The notes under the pieces were generated by a model. The model searched no databases. It was not told the origin of the DNA and saw only the letters and a program-made list of their open reading frames with translations. This document shows positions 25,939 through 34,811 of a stretch of 64,000 bases of DNA, piece by piece; positions within the stretch are counted from its first letter, which is position 1, and the number at the start of each line of letters is the position of its first letter. Source of the stretch: Polyangium sp. y55x31 (GTDB taxonomy: Bacteria; Myxococcota_A; Polyangia; Polyangiales; Polyangiaceae). The DNA is taken from contig NZ_JARZHG010000036.1 of the NCBI RefSeq assembly GCF_029946505.1, positions 52,399-116,398 of the forward strand, read 5' to 3'. The position numbers and the translations under genes were made by a program.

Positions 25939-27069
25939 TCAGAACCGGACCTCGAAGCCGAGCTCGGCCCGTCCGATGACCGGCGAGGCACGGTGGACGG
26001 CGCCGAGGCCCGAGACGGCGAGCTCCGGGTGGACGACGGGGACGCCGGCGCCGACGCCGACGACGAGGGAGACAGGGCGCGCGAACGTCCAGGCGAAACG
26101 TCCCCCGGCGGAGAAGGCGAGCCAGGCGGCGGCGCCCTGGCCTGGGGAAGAGATGCCGGCGCTCGCGCTCTGGATGCGGCCGGCCTCGAAGGAGACGCAG
26201 GGGCCGAGCTCGAAGGGGCGTCGCTGGAGGAAGGCGGCGCAGGCGCCGACGTGGGCGAGGGTGAGGTCGATGTTGCCGGTGGCGGTGTCGAGGGTGGGGA
26301 AGGCGAAGGCGCGGGTCGGGAGGTAGGAGATGCCCGCTTCGAGGCGGTAGCGGCCGACGAAGAGGGAGAGCGCGGCGCCGAAGCCGAGGGTCGGCGCGGG
26401 GAAGGAGCCGACGTCGGCGAGGGCACGCACGAAGAGGGCCATCGGCGGAGGCGGCGGTTGTTGGGGCGCTGACGGAGGGACCGTCGAAGGTGCAACGCGT
26501 TGAGGTTCGGGTCGTGGGGGGGAGGGCTTGGGGGTGGAATCGATTGAGGTTCGGGTCGTGGGGGGGACGGTCGGAGGTGCAACGCGTTGAGGTTCCGGCC
26601 GGGGGGGGGAGGGCTCGGGGGTGGAATCGATTGAGGTTTGGGTCGTAGGGGCGACCTTCGGAGGTTCAACGCGTTTCGGTTCGGGTCGTGGGGGGGACTC
26701 CGGCGGGGGCTCGGCGAGGACGTCCGGCTCGATCATCATGGCGATGATCAGGGCCGCGGCCTCGCCGAGGGCGGCGCACGAGGCGGCGTCGACCTCGCGC
26801 ACTCGCGGTCCCTCGTCGCTCCGTGTCTCCAGACGAACCCGATACCGCCCCGCGTCGCGTTTCACCTCGGCCGTCACGTCGAGCGGCGCCTCCGGCGAGC
26901 CGCGCCCTCCGAGCAATCGATCCACCTCGGCCGAGATCGCCTCGGCCGTGGGACACCCCTCCGGCGCGGACCAACGCAAGCGGACCCCGCTCGACGCGTG
27001 CGCATCGGCGGCGAGGCCGAGCGACGCGAGGACGGCGACGATCAGGGAAGGGGCCCGGGCCCGAAGCAT
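25939..27069 (-). CDS. Envelope protein with Pro-rich repeats and a predicted outer-membrane beta-barrel domain
   Basis: This 376-residue protein has a signal peptide (about 1-25, cleaved near AHASS) and a domain of about 85 residues beginning RLRWSAPEGCP....ISAEVDRLLG. A spacer follows with two full and one partial 29-residue direct repeat (87 bp each at DNA level) of the type PPRPEP(K/Q)RV.PP.V.PTT.TSIDS. The last 160 residues are alternating strands with aromatic residues and end in a C-terminal Phe (ELGFEVRF), typical of an outer-membrane barrel. This gene type often sits before an ECF sigma gene in myxobacteria, as it does here. The start is only 29 bp from the divergent gene at 27099. 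Confidence 0.75.
   Translation of the reverse strand: MLRARAPSLIVAVLASLGLAADAHASSGVRLRWSAPEGCPTAEAISAEVDRLLGGRGSPEAPLDVTAEVKRDAGRYRVRLETRSDEGPRVREVDAASCAALGEAAALIIAMMIEPDVLAEPPPESPPRPEPKRVEPPKVAPTTQTSIDSTPEPSPPRPEPQRVAPPTVPPTTRTSIDSTPKPSPPRPEPQRVAPSTVPPSAPQQPPPPPMALFVRALADVGSFPAPTLGFGAALSLFVGRYRLEAGISYLPTRAFAFPTLDTATGNIDLTLAHVGACAAFLQRRPFELGPCVSFEAGRIQSASAGISSPGQGAAAWLAFSAGGRFAWTFARPVSLVVGVGAGVPVVHPELAVSGLGAVHRASPVIGRAELGFEVRF
26429..26695 (-). repeat. In-frame 87-bp direct repeats coding a Pro-rich spacer
   Basis: Two full copies and one partial copy of an 87-bp unit lie inside the envelope protein gene at 25939. The unit length is a multiple of three, so copy-number changes keep the frame. 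Copies differ by a few substitutions (for example KRVEPP versus QRVAPP). The boundaries are approximate. Confidence 0.6.
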
Positions 27070-27098
27070 GGGGTCACTTATGTCATCATGCCCCGCGG

Positions 27099-27974
27099 AT
27101 GAGCCGGCCGAAAACGAGCAGCACGCGCCCCGCGCGTCCTCCCCCCGCGGGCCTGCCCTCCCGCGAAGTCCTGCTCCGGGATCTCGGCCGTACGCCCGAC
27201 GAGCGCCCCGTCTTTTCCTTGCCTTCGCCGTTCCTCCCCTGGCTCGGCCTCCTCCTCGGCGTCGGCGTCGCCCTCCTCGCGTCCGGGTTCATGCGCAAGG
27301 GGCCCTGGGGCGTCACGCTCTGGGCCGCGCTCGTCCTCGCGGTCCTCGTCATCGTCCTTTTTCCGCGCAAGCTCATCGTCGGCGAGGATGGGCTCCTGCT
27401 CGTCTGGGTCCGCGCGCGCTTCATCCCCTACCGCGACATCGCCTACGTCGAGACCTCCGACGGGTTTTACTTCCGCAACCCCGGCATCAACATCGCCCTC
27501 CGCTCGGGCGAGGCCGTCGATTTCGCGACCAGCGTCTTCAAAGAGCGCTGGGCCGAGCGTGACGCGCTCCTCAGCTTGATCCGCGCCGCCATCGAGGCCG
27601 CGAGCGCGCGCCGTCCCGCCCCCGCGCCCGAGGCCCTCGGCCGCGGCGGCAGGCCCTACGATGCCTGGGCGCGCGCGCTTCGGGCGATCGGCTCGGGCGC
27701 TCACGAGGGCATCCGCACCTCACCCGTCCCCGCGGACGAGCTGCTCCGCGTCGCCGAGAGCCCGAGCGCGCCGACCGTCGATCGTACCGCCGCGTTCGTC
27801 GCGCTCGCGGCCTCGCAGGACACCGAGAGTCTGCGGCGTTTGCGCATCGCCGTCGACCTCACGGCCGCGCCCGACACCAAGGCCGCGCTGCAAGCCGCGC
27901 TCGCGGCCGAGGGCGACGAGGCTTCGATCGCCGAGGTCCTCGCGTTTGCCGAGGCCCGGACGACGCGGCCCTGA
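27099..27974 (+). CDS. Two-helix membrane protein with a PH-like domain
   Basis: The ATG at 27099 was chosen because upstream sequence in this frame is antisense to the divergent envelope gene and has no protein character. The 291-residue product has a basic Pro-rich N-terminus, two transmembrane helices (about 46-63 and 70-88), then a stretch typical of bacterial PH-like domains: PRKLIVGEDGLLLVWVRARFIPYRDIAYVET..GFYF. The C-terminal 130 residues are Ala-rich and helical, with no known domain. The function is unknown; proteins with this head are usually membrane-surface scaffolds. The intergenic space with the divergent gene is only 29 bp, so their promoters must overlap the coding sequences. 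Confidence 0.7.
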   Translation: MSRPKTSSTRPARPPPAGLPSREVLLRDLGRTPDERPVFSLPSPFLPWLGLLLGVGVALLASGFMRKGPWGVTLWAALVLAVLVIVLFPRKLIVGEDGLLLVWVRARFIPYRDIAYVETSDGFYFRNPGINIALRSGEAVDFATSVFKERWAERDALLSLIRAAIEAASARRPAPAPEALGRGGRPYDAWARALRAIGSGAHEGIRTSPVPADELLRVAESPSAPTVDRTAAFVALAASQDTESLRRLRIAVDLTAAPDTKAALQAALAAEGDEASIAEVLAFAEARTTRP

Positions 27975-28036
27975 TCCCGCGATCCATCGGCGTCGGAAAC
28001 CGGGCGAAACCCTCCCGAGGGCCCCCGCCTTCCTTC

Positions 28037-29752
28037 ATGATGCCGCGCATGCCCTCGAGCCGCATGCGTTCCTCGGTGCTCGCCCTCGCGAGCGCCGCCG
28101 CCCTCCTCGTTGCTTGCTCCGATCCCGCCGAAGTCCCCGTTCCGCCTGCGCCTTACGCGCCGCCTCCGAGCTCGGCCGTCGTCGAGGAGGGCGCGGTGCG
28201 CATTCGTCGCGACGTCTTCCTCGTCCCGGGCGTCACGCCGCCGCCGAACCCCGTGACCGGCGGCGAGACGCCTGCCGAATACAACGCCGTCCGCGTCGTT
28301 CGTTACCGCGTCGACGCCGATCCGCCGGCGCCTGCTCGCGCGGTCGCCGTCCTCATGCCCGGCTTCCTCGGCGGCGCGAACAGCTACGATGCGATGGCGC
28401 GCGCGATCGTCCGCAGATCCAAGGACGGCGAGGCCTTCGAGGCCTGGGCCATCGATCGCCGCAGTAACCTCCTCGAAGACCACCACGGCCTCGACGTCGC
28501 CGAGTTCCGCAAGGACCCCGAGATCGCGAAGCGTTACTACTTCGAGGACGAGGCCACCGAGGGCAAGACGTTCCCGGGCTTCGTCGATCAGGCCGCGGTC
28601 GACTACGCCTCCGAGTGGGGGCTCGACACCACGATCGGCGACCTTCGCCGTGTCATCGAGATGGTCGCGCCCGAGGACCGCAAGGCGCGTGTCTTCCTCG
28701 TCGGCCACTCGCTCGGCGCCACGATCGTCGAGGAGTACGCGGCCTGGGATTTCGACGGCAAACCCGGCTACGGCGAGCTCGCGGGCCTCGTCCTCGTCGA
28801 CGGCGTCGCGCGGAAAGAGGGCGCCGAGGCCCCGGCGATCACCGAGGAAGACTACCTGAAAGGTTCGTCCCAGGGCGCCGACAACTACCTCACGCCGGGC
28901 CTCGAAACGATCCGCAAGACCACGCGGTTCGTCGCGCTCCCCTTGCTCGGCCTCAAGGTCTACCCCGTCGCCGCGATCGCCGGCATGCGCGCGCTCTGGT
29001 CGCCGACCGCGATCATCGAGGATCCGTACCGGGATAACGCCTTCCTCACGCTCCTCTCGCTCACGAAGGTCCCGCGCATGACGAACCGCGCGGCCATGGG
29101 GTTCGCCATGGACGATGCCTCGAACGGCGTCTCCTTCGCGGCCGTCTCCTGCGGCGGGAGCAAGGGCGGCGCGCTCTCCGAGTACGACAGCCTCTTCGGC
29201 ACCAAGCTCGTCCAGCCCTCCGATCCTACGGCCACGTACGATTGGGTGGAGTACGACGCCACGAACCCTCGCGAGCACACCTCCCTGGACGACATTTCGC
29301 GCTCCTGGTTCGACGGACCCTCGCTCGATTTCGCCGAGTGGTACTTCCCGGCGCGCCTCTCGCTCGACGCCCAGGCCGCGGCCACGCTCGTCCTGAAAGA
29401 GACCGACTGGCCCCGCGCGACCCACGGAATGCGCGCGATTCACGGCGCTTCCATGGACCTCCCGATCTTCGCGGCCGTCGCGGGCCTCGTCGGTGACACC
29501 GCCGCGCTCGACCCGCTGCGGGCTCTCGTTCAGAACGTTCCCATCGGACCGGGCCGGCCCCTCGAGGGCAAACCTCGCACGGATCCCGACGCGTTCGTCG
29601 TGCTCGACATCATCGATCTGACCCACATCGATCCCCTGTCCGGCACCGATGACGGTCAGGGCGACGTGACGAAATGGTACGACTCGCTCACCTCGTGGAT
29701 GACCACGAACAGCCCCGCAGGCGGCGTGGTCCTCGCTCCATCGGCCCCTTGA
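28037..29752 (+). CDS. Alpha/beta-hydrolase lipoprotein
   Basis: This 571-residue protein has a signal peptide and lipobox (LLVAC, Cys27). The alpha/beta-hydrolase fold is shown by VAVLMPGFLGGANSYD (oxyanion region), the nucleophile elbow GHSLG with Ser225, and later acidic and His residues (DIIDLTHID near the end is a candidate for the catalytic His). The substrate is unknown, and it may be an esterase or lipase acting in the periplasm or on the cell surface. Several in-frame ATG codons cluster at 28037-28067, so the exact start is uncertain. Its stop lies two bases before the RND adaptor start, suggesting a three-gene operon with the efflux system. Confidence 0.8.
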   Translation: MMPRMPSSRMRSSVLALASAAALLVACSDPAEVPVPPAPYAPPPSSAVVEEGAVRIRRDVFLVPGVTPPPNPVTGGETPAEYNAVRVVRYRVDADPPAPARAVAVLMPGFLGGANSYDAMARAIVRRSKDGEAFEAWAIDRRSNLLEDHHGLDVAEFRKDPEIAKRYYFEDEATEGKTFPGFVDQAAVDYASEWGLDTTIGDLRRVIEMVAPEDRKARVFLVGHSLGATIVEEYAAWDFDGKPGYGELAGLVLVDGVARKEGAEAPAITEEDYLKGSSQGADNYLTPGLETIRKTTRFVALPLLGLKVYPVAAIAGMRALWSPTAIIEDPYRDNAFLTLLSLTKVPRMTNRAAMGFAMDDASNGVSFAAVSCGGSKGGALSEYDSLFGTKLVQPSDPTATYDWVEYDATNPREHTSLDDISRSWFDGPSLDFAEWYFPARLSLDAQAAATLVLKETDWPRATHGMRAIHGASMDLPIFAAVAGLVGDTAALDPLRALVQNVPIGPGRPLEGKPRTDPDAFVVLDIIDLTHIDPLSGTDDGQGDVTKWYDSLTSWMTTNSPAGGVVLAPSAP

Positions 29753-29754
29753 TC

Positions 29755-30990
29755 ATGCCTGTCCTCGCAACACCCCGAAGGCTCTCGGTCTGGCTCTCGT
29801 TCGTCATCGCGCTCCTCGCGATCGTGCTCTTCGGCTGCTCGAAGAAGGAGGAGGGCGGCCCGCCCGCGGGCGGCAAGGGGAAGATGGCGTTCCCCGTCGA
29901 GATCGCGCCCGTCCCCGGCGAGCGCGTCGAGTACACCGTCACCGCGGTCGGCACCGTCGACGCGTACGAGCGCGTGCAGGTCACGGCGCGTGTCTCCGGC
30001 GTGATCGAGCACGTGCGGTTCGCCGAGGGTGACGTCGTCAAGAAGGGCCAGGTCCTGGTCGAGATCGACCCGGCGCGCTTCAACCTCGCCGTCCGCAGCG
30101 CCAAGGCCACGCTCGAGCGCGCGCAAGCGTCCGCGGCGGAGGCCAAGCAAAACCTCGAACGGCGGGAAAACGCGGGCGCCGACGGCGCGGGTGTCTTCTC
30201 GAAGGAAGACATCGACGGCTGGCGGACGCGCGCGCGCACCGGAGCCGCGCAGGTCGCCGAGGCCCGCGCCGCGCTCGACGAGGCGAACCTGAACCTGCGC
30301 GACGCGTACGTGCGAGCGCCCATCGAGGGCAAGATGCAGACGCGTACGGTCCAGACCGGCCAGTTCGTCCAGCCAGGCACGGTGCTCGGCACCGTCCTTC
30401 GCCGCGATCCGCTCCTGCTTCGTTTCCCCGTCCCCGAGGCCGACGCGCCGCGCCTCTCGGCCGGCATGAACGTCTCGTTCAGGGTCACGGGCATCGAGCA
30501 CGACTTCACCGCGAAGATCACGCTCGTCGCGGACGCCGCGGATCCTGCGACGCGGATGGTCCCGATCGTCGCGGAGGTCGCCGACGAGAAAAAAGACACG
30601 CTCCGGCCCGGCGCGTTCGCCGACGTCACGGTGCGCGTCGGCGCGACCGAGAACGCGCCCGTCATCCCGCAGACCGCGATTCGTCCGAGCGAAAAGGGAT
30701 TTCTCGCGTTCGTCGTGGAGAACAACGTCGCGCACGAACGCGTGCTCACGCTCGGCATGCGCACGGCCGATGGACGCGTCGAGGTACGCAAGGGCTTGAA
30801 CCCCGGCGAGATGCTCGTCGTGCGTGGCGCCGAACCTCTGCGTGACGGCACCACGGTGCGCGTCGCGCCGCCGGGGCAAGGGCCCGGCAAAGGACCGCCC
30901 GGGGCATCCAGCGCGGCTCAGCCTCCGGCGACCACGAGCGCGCCTTCCGAAGGCGTCGGCGCGCCTTCGAAGGGAGGGAGCGCGCCATGA
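29755..30990 (+). CDS. RND efflux periplasmic adaptor (membrane fusion) lipoprotein
   Basis: The ATG at 29755 follows the previous stop by two bases. The 411-residue protein has a lipobox (LFGC, Cys28) and the standard adaptor order. The first half of the lipoyl domain contains VTARVSGVIEHVRFAEGDVVKKGQVLVEID. An alpha-helical hairpin spans about 105-165 (SAKATLERAQASAAEAKQNLERRE). The second lipoyl half contains APIEGKMQTRTVQTGQFVQPGTVLGTV. Beta-barrel and membrane-proximal domains follow (PETAIR-like PQTAIRPSE). A Gly/Pro/Ser-rich tail is unusual but probably flexible. It links the inner-membrane RND pump to an outer-membrane channel, which is not encoded in the window. The stop overlaps the pump's start (ATGA). 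Confidence 0.93.
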   Translation: MPVLATPRRLSVWLSFVIALLAIVLFGCSKKEEGGPPAGGKGKMAFPVEIAPVPGERVEYTVTAVGTVDAYERVQVTARVSGVIEHVRFAEGDVVKKGQVLVEIDPARFNLAVRSAKATLERAQASAAEAKQNLERRENAGADGAGVFSKEDIDGWRTRARTGAAQVAEARAALDEANLNLRDAYVRAPIEGKMQTRTVQTGQFVQPGTVLGTVLRRDPLLLRFPVPEADAPRLSAGMNVSFRVTGIEHDFTAKITLVADAADPATRMVPIVAEVADEKKDTLRPGAFADVTVRVGATENAPVIPQTAIRPSEKGFLAFVVENNVAHERVLTLGMRTADGRVEVRKGLNPGEMLVVRGAEPLRDGTTVRVAPPGQGPGKGPPGASSAAQPPATTSAPSEGVGAPSKGGSAP

Positions 30991-33900
30991 GCCTGACCGA
31001 AGCGTGCCTGCGCAAGCCCGTCCTTGCGTGGATGATGATGCTCGCGACGATCGTCTTCGGCATCGTCGCCGCGACCCGCATCGGCATCAGCCAGTTCCCC
31101 GACGTCGACTTCCCGACCATCAACGTCAACGTCACCTGGGAAGGCGCCGCGCCCGAGGCCGTCGAGCACGACATCGTCGAGCAGATCGAGGAGGCCGTCG
31201 TCCAGGTCGAGGGCGTCAAATCCCTCACCTCCTCCTCACGCCAGGGCGGCGCCTCGATCACGATCGAGCTCGATCTTTCGCGCAACGTCGACGCCGCGCT
31301 CCAGGACGTGCAGGCCAAGGTCTCGCAGGCCCAGTCGCGCCTGCCGCGTGACATCGACCCGCCCGTCATCTCCAAGTCGAACCCCGAGGACCAGCCCATC
31401 ATGTGGGTGGGTTTGTCGGGGCCGTTCTCGCCCCAGACCCTCGCCGACTACGCGCGTTACCGCGTCAAGGAGAAGCTCCAGACCGTGCCGGGGATCGGCG
31501 AGGTCATGCTGGGCGGCTACCTCGAGCGCAACGTGCGCGTCTGGTTCGACGCCGACAAACTCGCGGCCAAATCGCTCACCGTCACGGACGTGATCGCGGC
31601 CTTGCGTCGCGAGCACGTGGAGCTGCCGGCGGGGCGCCTGGAGACCACGGGCCGCGAGGTCAACGTGCGTGTCCTCGGTGAGGCGCTCGACCTCGACACG
31701 CTTCGCCGCATCGTCGTGCGCGAGCAGGCGGGCGTCCCGACGTACATCGAGGACGTCGCGATCATCGAGGACGGCTTCGAGGACGTGCGGCGCATGTCGC
31801 GCGTGAACGGCCAGCCCGCGCAGGGCATGGGCATCAAGAAGCAACGCGGCTCGAACGCGGTCGCGGTGGCGAACGGCGTGAAGGGCATGCTCGACGAGAT
31901 CCGGAAGACCTTGCCCGAGGGCATGGAGCTCCAGATCAACTTCGACTCGACGCGCTTCATCGAGCAGTCCGTCCACGAGATCGAGCTCGAACTCATCCTC
32001 GCGGTCGCGCTCACGGCCCTCGTCTGCTGGCTCTTCCTCGGCTCCCTCTCCAGCACGCTCAACGTGATCCTGGCGATCCCGATGAGCCTGCTCGGGACGA
32101 TCGCGGCGATCTACTTCCTCGGCTTCACGCTGAACACCTTCACGTTGCTCGGCCTCTCGCTCGCCGTCGGCATCGTCGTCGACGACGCGATCATGGTGCT
32201 CGAGAACATCTTCCGGCACGCCGAGCAGGGCAAAGATCGCGTGCGGGCCGCGCGCGAGGGCACGGCCGAGATCACCTTCGCCGCGCTCGCCGCCACGGTC
32301 GCCGTCATCGCGATCTTCATCCCCGTCATCTTCATGGAAGGCGTGATGGGGCGCTTCTTCCTCCAGTTCGGCGTGACGCTCTGCATCGCCGTGGCCCTCT
32401 CGTACGTCGAGGCCATCACGCTCGCGCCCGCGCGCTGCGCGCAGCTCCTCACGACCTCGCGCGAGGGCCGCAGCAAGATCGGCATCTTCGTCGATCACGC
32501 CTTCGACAAACTCTCCGCCGGCTACGGATGGCTCCTCGCGCGGGGCCTCAAGTTCCCCTCGCTCGTGCTCGTCGCATCCGTGGGCCTCTTCGTGGGCGCG
32601 GTCTTCGCGTTCCAGGCGCTGCCCGGCGAGTTCGTCCCTTCGCAGGATCAGAGCCGCCTCATGGTCCGGCTCACGACCGCCGTCGGCTCCGACATCCGCG
32701 AGACCGACAAGATCGTCACGAAGGCCGAGACCATCGTGAACAACGCGCCCGAGGTGGCGCGCACGCTCGTGGTCGTCGGCGGCTTCGGCACCGGCGCCGT
32801 GAACAGCGGCATGATCTTCGTGACGCTCAAGCCCCGGAGCGAGCGCAAGGCGACGCAGAACGAGTTCGCCGCCGTCCTGCGCAAGGAGCTCAACTCCATA
32901 CCGGGCGTACGCGCCATCGTGCAGGACCTCTCGCAGTCGGGCTTCACCGCGTCGCGTGGCTTCCCCGTCGAGTTCTCGATCCGCGGTCCCGAGTGGGGTG
33001 AGCTCGTCTCGCACAGCGAGCGCATCAAGGCGGAGCTGCAGGCGGCGGGCCTCGTCGTCGACCTCGACTCCGACTACCAGCTCGGCATGCCCGAGCTACG
33101 GATCGTGCCCGATCGCGCGCGCGCCGCGGATCTCGGCATCTCCGTCGAGGAGATCGCGACGACCCTGAACGCGCTCGTCGGCGGCACGCGTGTCGGCAAG
33201 TACAGCGCGGGCGGCAGGCGCGTCGACGTGCGCATGCGCCTGCTCGCCGATCAGCGCTCGCGGCCCGAGGATCTCTCGCGGCTCAAGATCCGCGCGAAGA
33301 CCGGCGAGCTCGTGCCGCTCTCGACGCTCGTGAAGTACGAGGAGCAGCCTGCGCTCCAGGCGATCACGCGCCGCGATCGCGAACGCGCGATCACGCTCTT
33401 CGGCAACGTCGCGCCGGGCAAGTCGCAGAGCGAGGCCCTCGCGCTCGTGGAGAAGCTCGGCAAGGACGTACCGACCGGCTACCACGTGGTGCTCGGCGGC
33501 GCGTCGGTCGCGTTCCGCGAATCCATGGGCGGCCTCGTCTTCGCGCTGATCCTCGGGATCATCGTCGCGTACATGGTGCTCGCGTCGCAGTTCAACTCGT
33601 TCCTGCACCCGGTCACCGTGCTGACGATCCTCCCGCTCTCCGTCGCGGGCGCCGCGTTCGCGCTGCTCCTCATGAAGCAGACGCTCAACATCTTCAGCAT
33701 GATCGGGATCGTCCTCTTGATGGGGATCGTGAAGAAAAACTCGATCATCCTGGTCGATTACGCGACCGAGCTCCGAAACCACGGCAAGAACGCCTTCGAT
33801 GCGATGCTCGAAGCGGGCCCGGTTCGTCTCCGGCCCATCCTGATGACATCCATCGCGACCCTGATGGCGGCGGTCCCCTCGGCGCTCGCGCTCGGCGAAG

Positions 33901-34088
33901 GCAGCGAGGTGCGCGCGCCCATGGCGATCGCGGTCATCGGCGGCCTCGTGATCTCCACGGGCCTGAGCCTCCTCGTGGTGCCGGCGTTTTACGTCGTCGC
34001 CGACCGCATCGCGGCGCGCCTCGCGCGCTTCCGTCGCGCGTCCTCGCCGCCGCTCGCCGAGCCGGTCCCGCCTCCGCCTCACGCTTGA
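30987..34088 (+). CDS. RND family multidrug efflux permease (HAE-type)
   Basis: This 1033-residue inner-membrane proton antiporter has length and motifs typical of AcrB/MexB relatives. The first porter loop contains GISQFPDVDFPTINVNVTW.GA.PE.VE, and TM4 carries VGIVVDDAIMVLENIFRH with the paired Asp of the proton relay. TM10 has GIVKKNSIILVDYA with the conserved Lys. Repeated twelve-helix and porter-loop topology is evident. The start overlaps the adaptor stop, so pump and adaptor are coupled. The substrate is not predictable. Like other pumps that work with lipoprotein adaptors, it needs a TolC-type channel from elsewhere in the genome. Confidence 0.95.
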   Translation: MSLTEACLRKPVLAWMMMLATIVFGIVAATRIGISQFPDVDFPTINVNVTWEGAAPEAVEHDIVEQIEEAVVQVEGVKSLTSSSRQGGASITIELDLSRNVDAALQDVQAKVSQAQSRLPRDIDPPVISKSNPEDQPIMWVGLSGPFSPQTLADYARYRVKEKLQTVPGIGEVMLGGYLERNVRVWFDADKLAAKSLTVTDVIAALRREHVELPAGRLETTGREVNVRVLGEALDLDTLRRIVVREQAGVPTYIEDVAIIEDGFEDVRRMSRVNGQPAQGMGIKKQRGSNAVAVANGVKGMLDEIRKTLPEGMELQINFDSTRFIEQSVHEIELELILAVALTALVCWLFLGSLSSTLNVILAIPMSLLGTIAAIYFLGFTLNTFTLLGLSLAVGIVVDDAIMVLENIFRHAEQGKDRVRAAREGTAEITFAALAATVAVIAIFIPVIFMEGVMGRFFLQFGVTLCIAVALSYVEAITLAPARCAQLLTTSREGRSKIGIFVDHAFDKLSAGYGWLLARGLKFPSLVLVASVGLFVGAVFAFQALPGEFVPSQDQSRLMVRLTTAVGSDIRETDKIVTKAETIVNNAPEVARTLVVVGGFGTGAVNSGMIFVTLKPRSERKATQNEFAAVLRKELNSIPGVRAIVQDLSQSGFTASRGFPVEFSIRGPEWGELVSHSERIKAELQAAGLVVDLDSDYQLGMPELRIVPDRARAADLGISVEEIATTLNALVGGTRVGKYSAGGRRVDVRMRLLADQRSRPEDLSRLKIRAKTGELVPLSTLVKYEEQPALQAITRRDRERAITLFGNVAPGKSQSEALALVEKLGKDVPTGYHVVLGGASVAFRESMGGLVFALILGIIVAYMVLASQFNSFLHPVTVLTILPLSVAGAAFALLLMKQTLNIFSMIGIVLLMGIVKKNSIILVDYATELRNHGKNAFDAMLEAGPVRLRPILMTSIATLMAAVPSALALGEGSEVRAPMAIAVIGGLVISTGLSLLVVPAFYVVADRIAARLARFRRASSPPLAEPVPPPPHA

Positions 34089-34094
34089 CGCGAC

Positions 34095-34117
34095 GAGTCT
34101 CGGGTGGAGACTCCACC
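34095..34117 (+). terminator. Two mutually exclusive hairpins after the RND pump
   Basis: Two perfect 7-bp stems overlap. GAGTCTC/GAGACTC (34095-34113) has a five-base loop, and GGTGGAG/CTCCACC (34103-34117) is almost back-to-back. They cannot form together. The site begins seven bases past the pump stop. No T tract follows, so intrinsic termination is doubtful; an attenuation or RNA-stability role is possible. Confidence 0.35.
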
Positions 34118-34528
34118 GACCAACTCGTGCTTGCGCCCTCCCGTCCCGGCAGAAAATTGGATCGAGGCTGTTGCCGTTTGGGAGGCTCGGCTTTAGGTGC
34201 GCCGCGAGGACTTCATGCTGCAAAGACCATTCCGCAGCCTGGACGGTGGGGGGTTCGCCTCGGGCGACACGAACGTGCACAAACCGCTACGCGCCGGGCT
34301 TGCTTCTTCTGCACATCGTGTAGGATTGGCGCATGCCGACTGCTGGGGCCCGAGGGAGTCACGCTGCCGCGATCCGAGGGACGATCGCGCCGTGCACACT
34401 CGGCGCCGGGGCAAACGCGGCGCTCCCTTCGCGCCTCGCCCCTCAACACCCACCGGCAACCTTCTTCTCTTGCCTCCGGGGCAAGGTTCCCTGGAAAATC
34501 TGAAAAATCGGCTTTCGGGAGATGAACG
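34118..34528. other. Non-coding stretch between the efflux operon and the small ORF at 34529
   Basis: No convincing gene is seen in these 411 bases. Base composition is more mixed than in the neighbouring genes. A TTGCTT (34300-34305) and TAGGAT (34321-34326) pair with a 15-bp spacer is the only promoter-like signal. Open frames on both strands lack protein-like sequence or ribosome-binding sites. Confidence 0.4.
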
Positions 34529-34768
34529 ATGAGCGCCAAGAACCGACCTCACGCCCCGGCCGTCGCTGTTGCCCCTCGCGAAGCGGCGTTTCAGGATGCA
34601 GTGGTCCTCGTTCGTGAACCCTTCGTCATCGACCGAGCGGTGGCCATGCAGGCCATCCGCTACACGAAGGAGCTCTTGTCGGGCTCTTTCGGGCCGAACA
34701 CACAACGCGAGTCCGTGCCATCCTCCAACCCGTCGACTTCGAGGCGACGGACTGCGAGCGGCCGCTAG
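34529..34768 (+). CDS. Possible small protein of 79 aa, or remnant of a gene
   Basis: The ATG follows GGGAG by eight or nine bases. The first two thirds (PREAAFQDAVVLVREPFVIDRAVAMQAIRYTKELL) look protein-like, while the end (SSNPSTSRRRTASGR) is low complexity and resembles read-through of non-coding sequence. It might be a truncated or decayed gene. It lies 43 bp before the metallophosphoesterase gene. There are no known motifs. Confidence 0.35.
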   Translation: MSAKNRPHAPAVAVAPREAAFQDAVVLVREPFVIDRAVAMQAIRYTKELLSGSFGPNTQRESVPSSNPSTSRRRTASGR

Positions 34769-34811
34769 AACTTCCGAAGCGGTCCGCGCGTCGACGTAGC
34801 GCTGGGACCGA

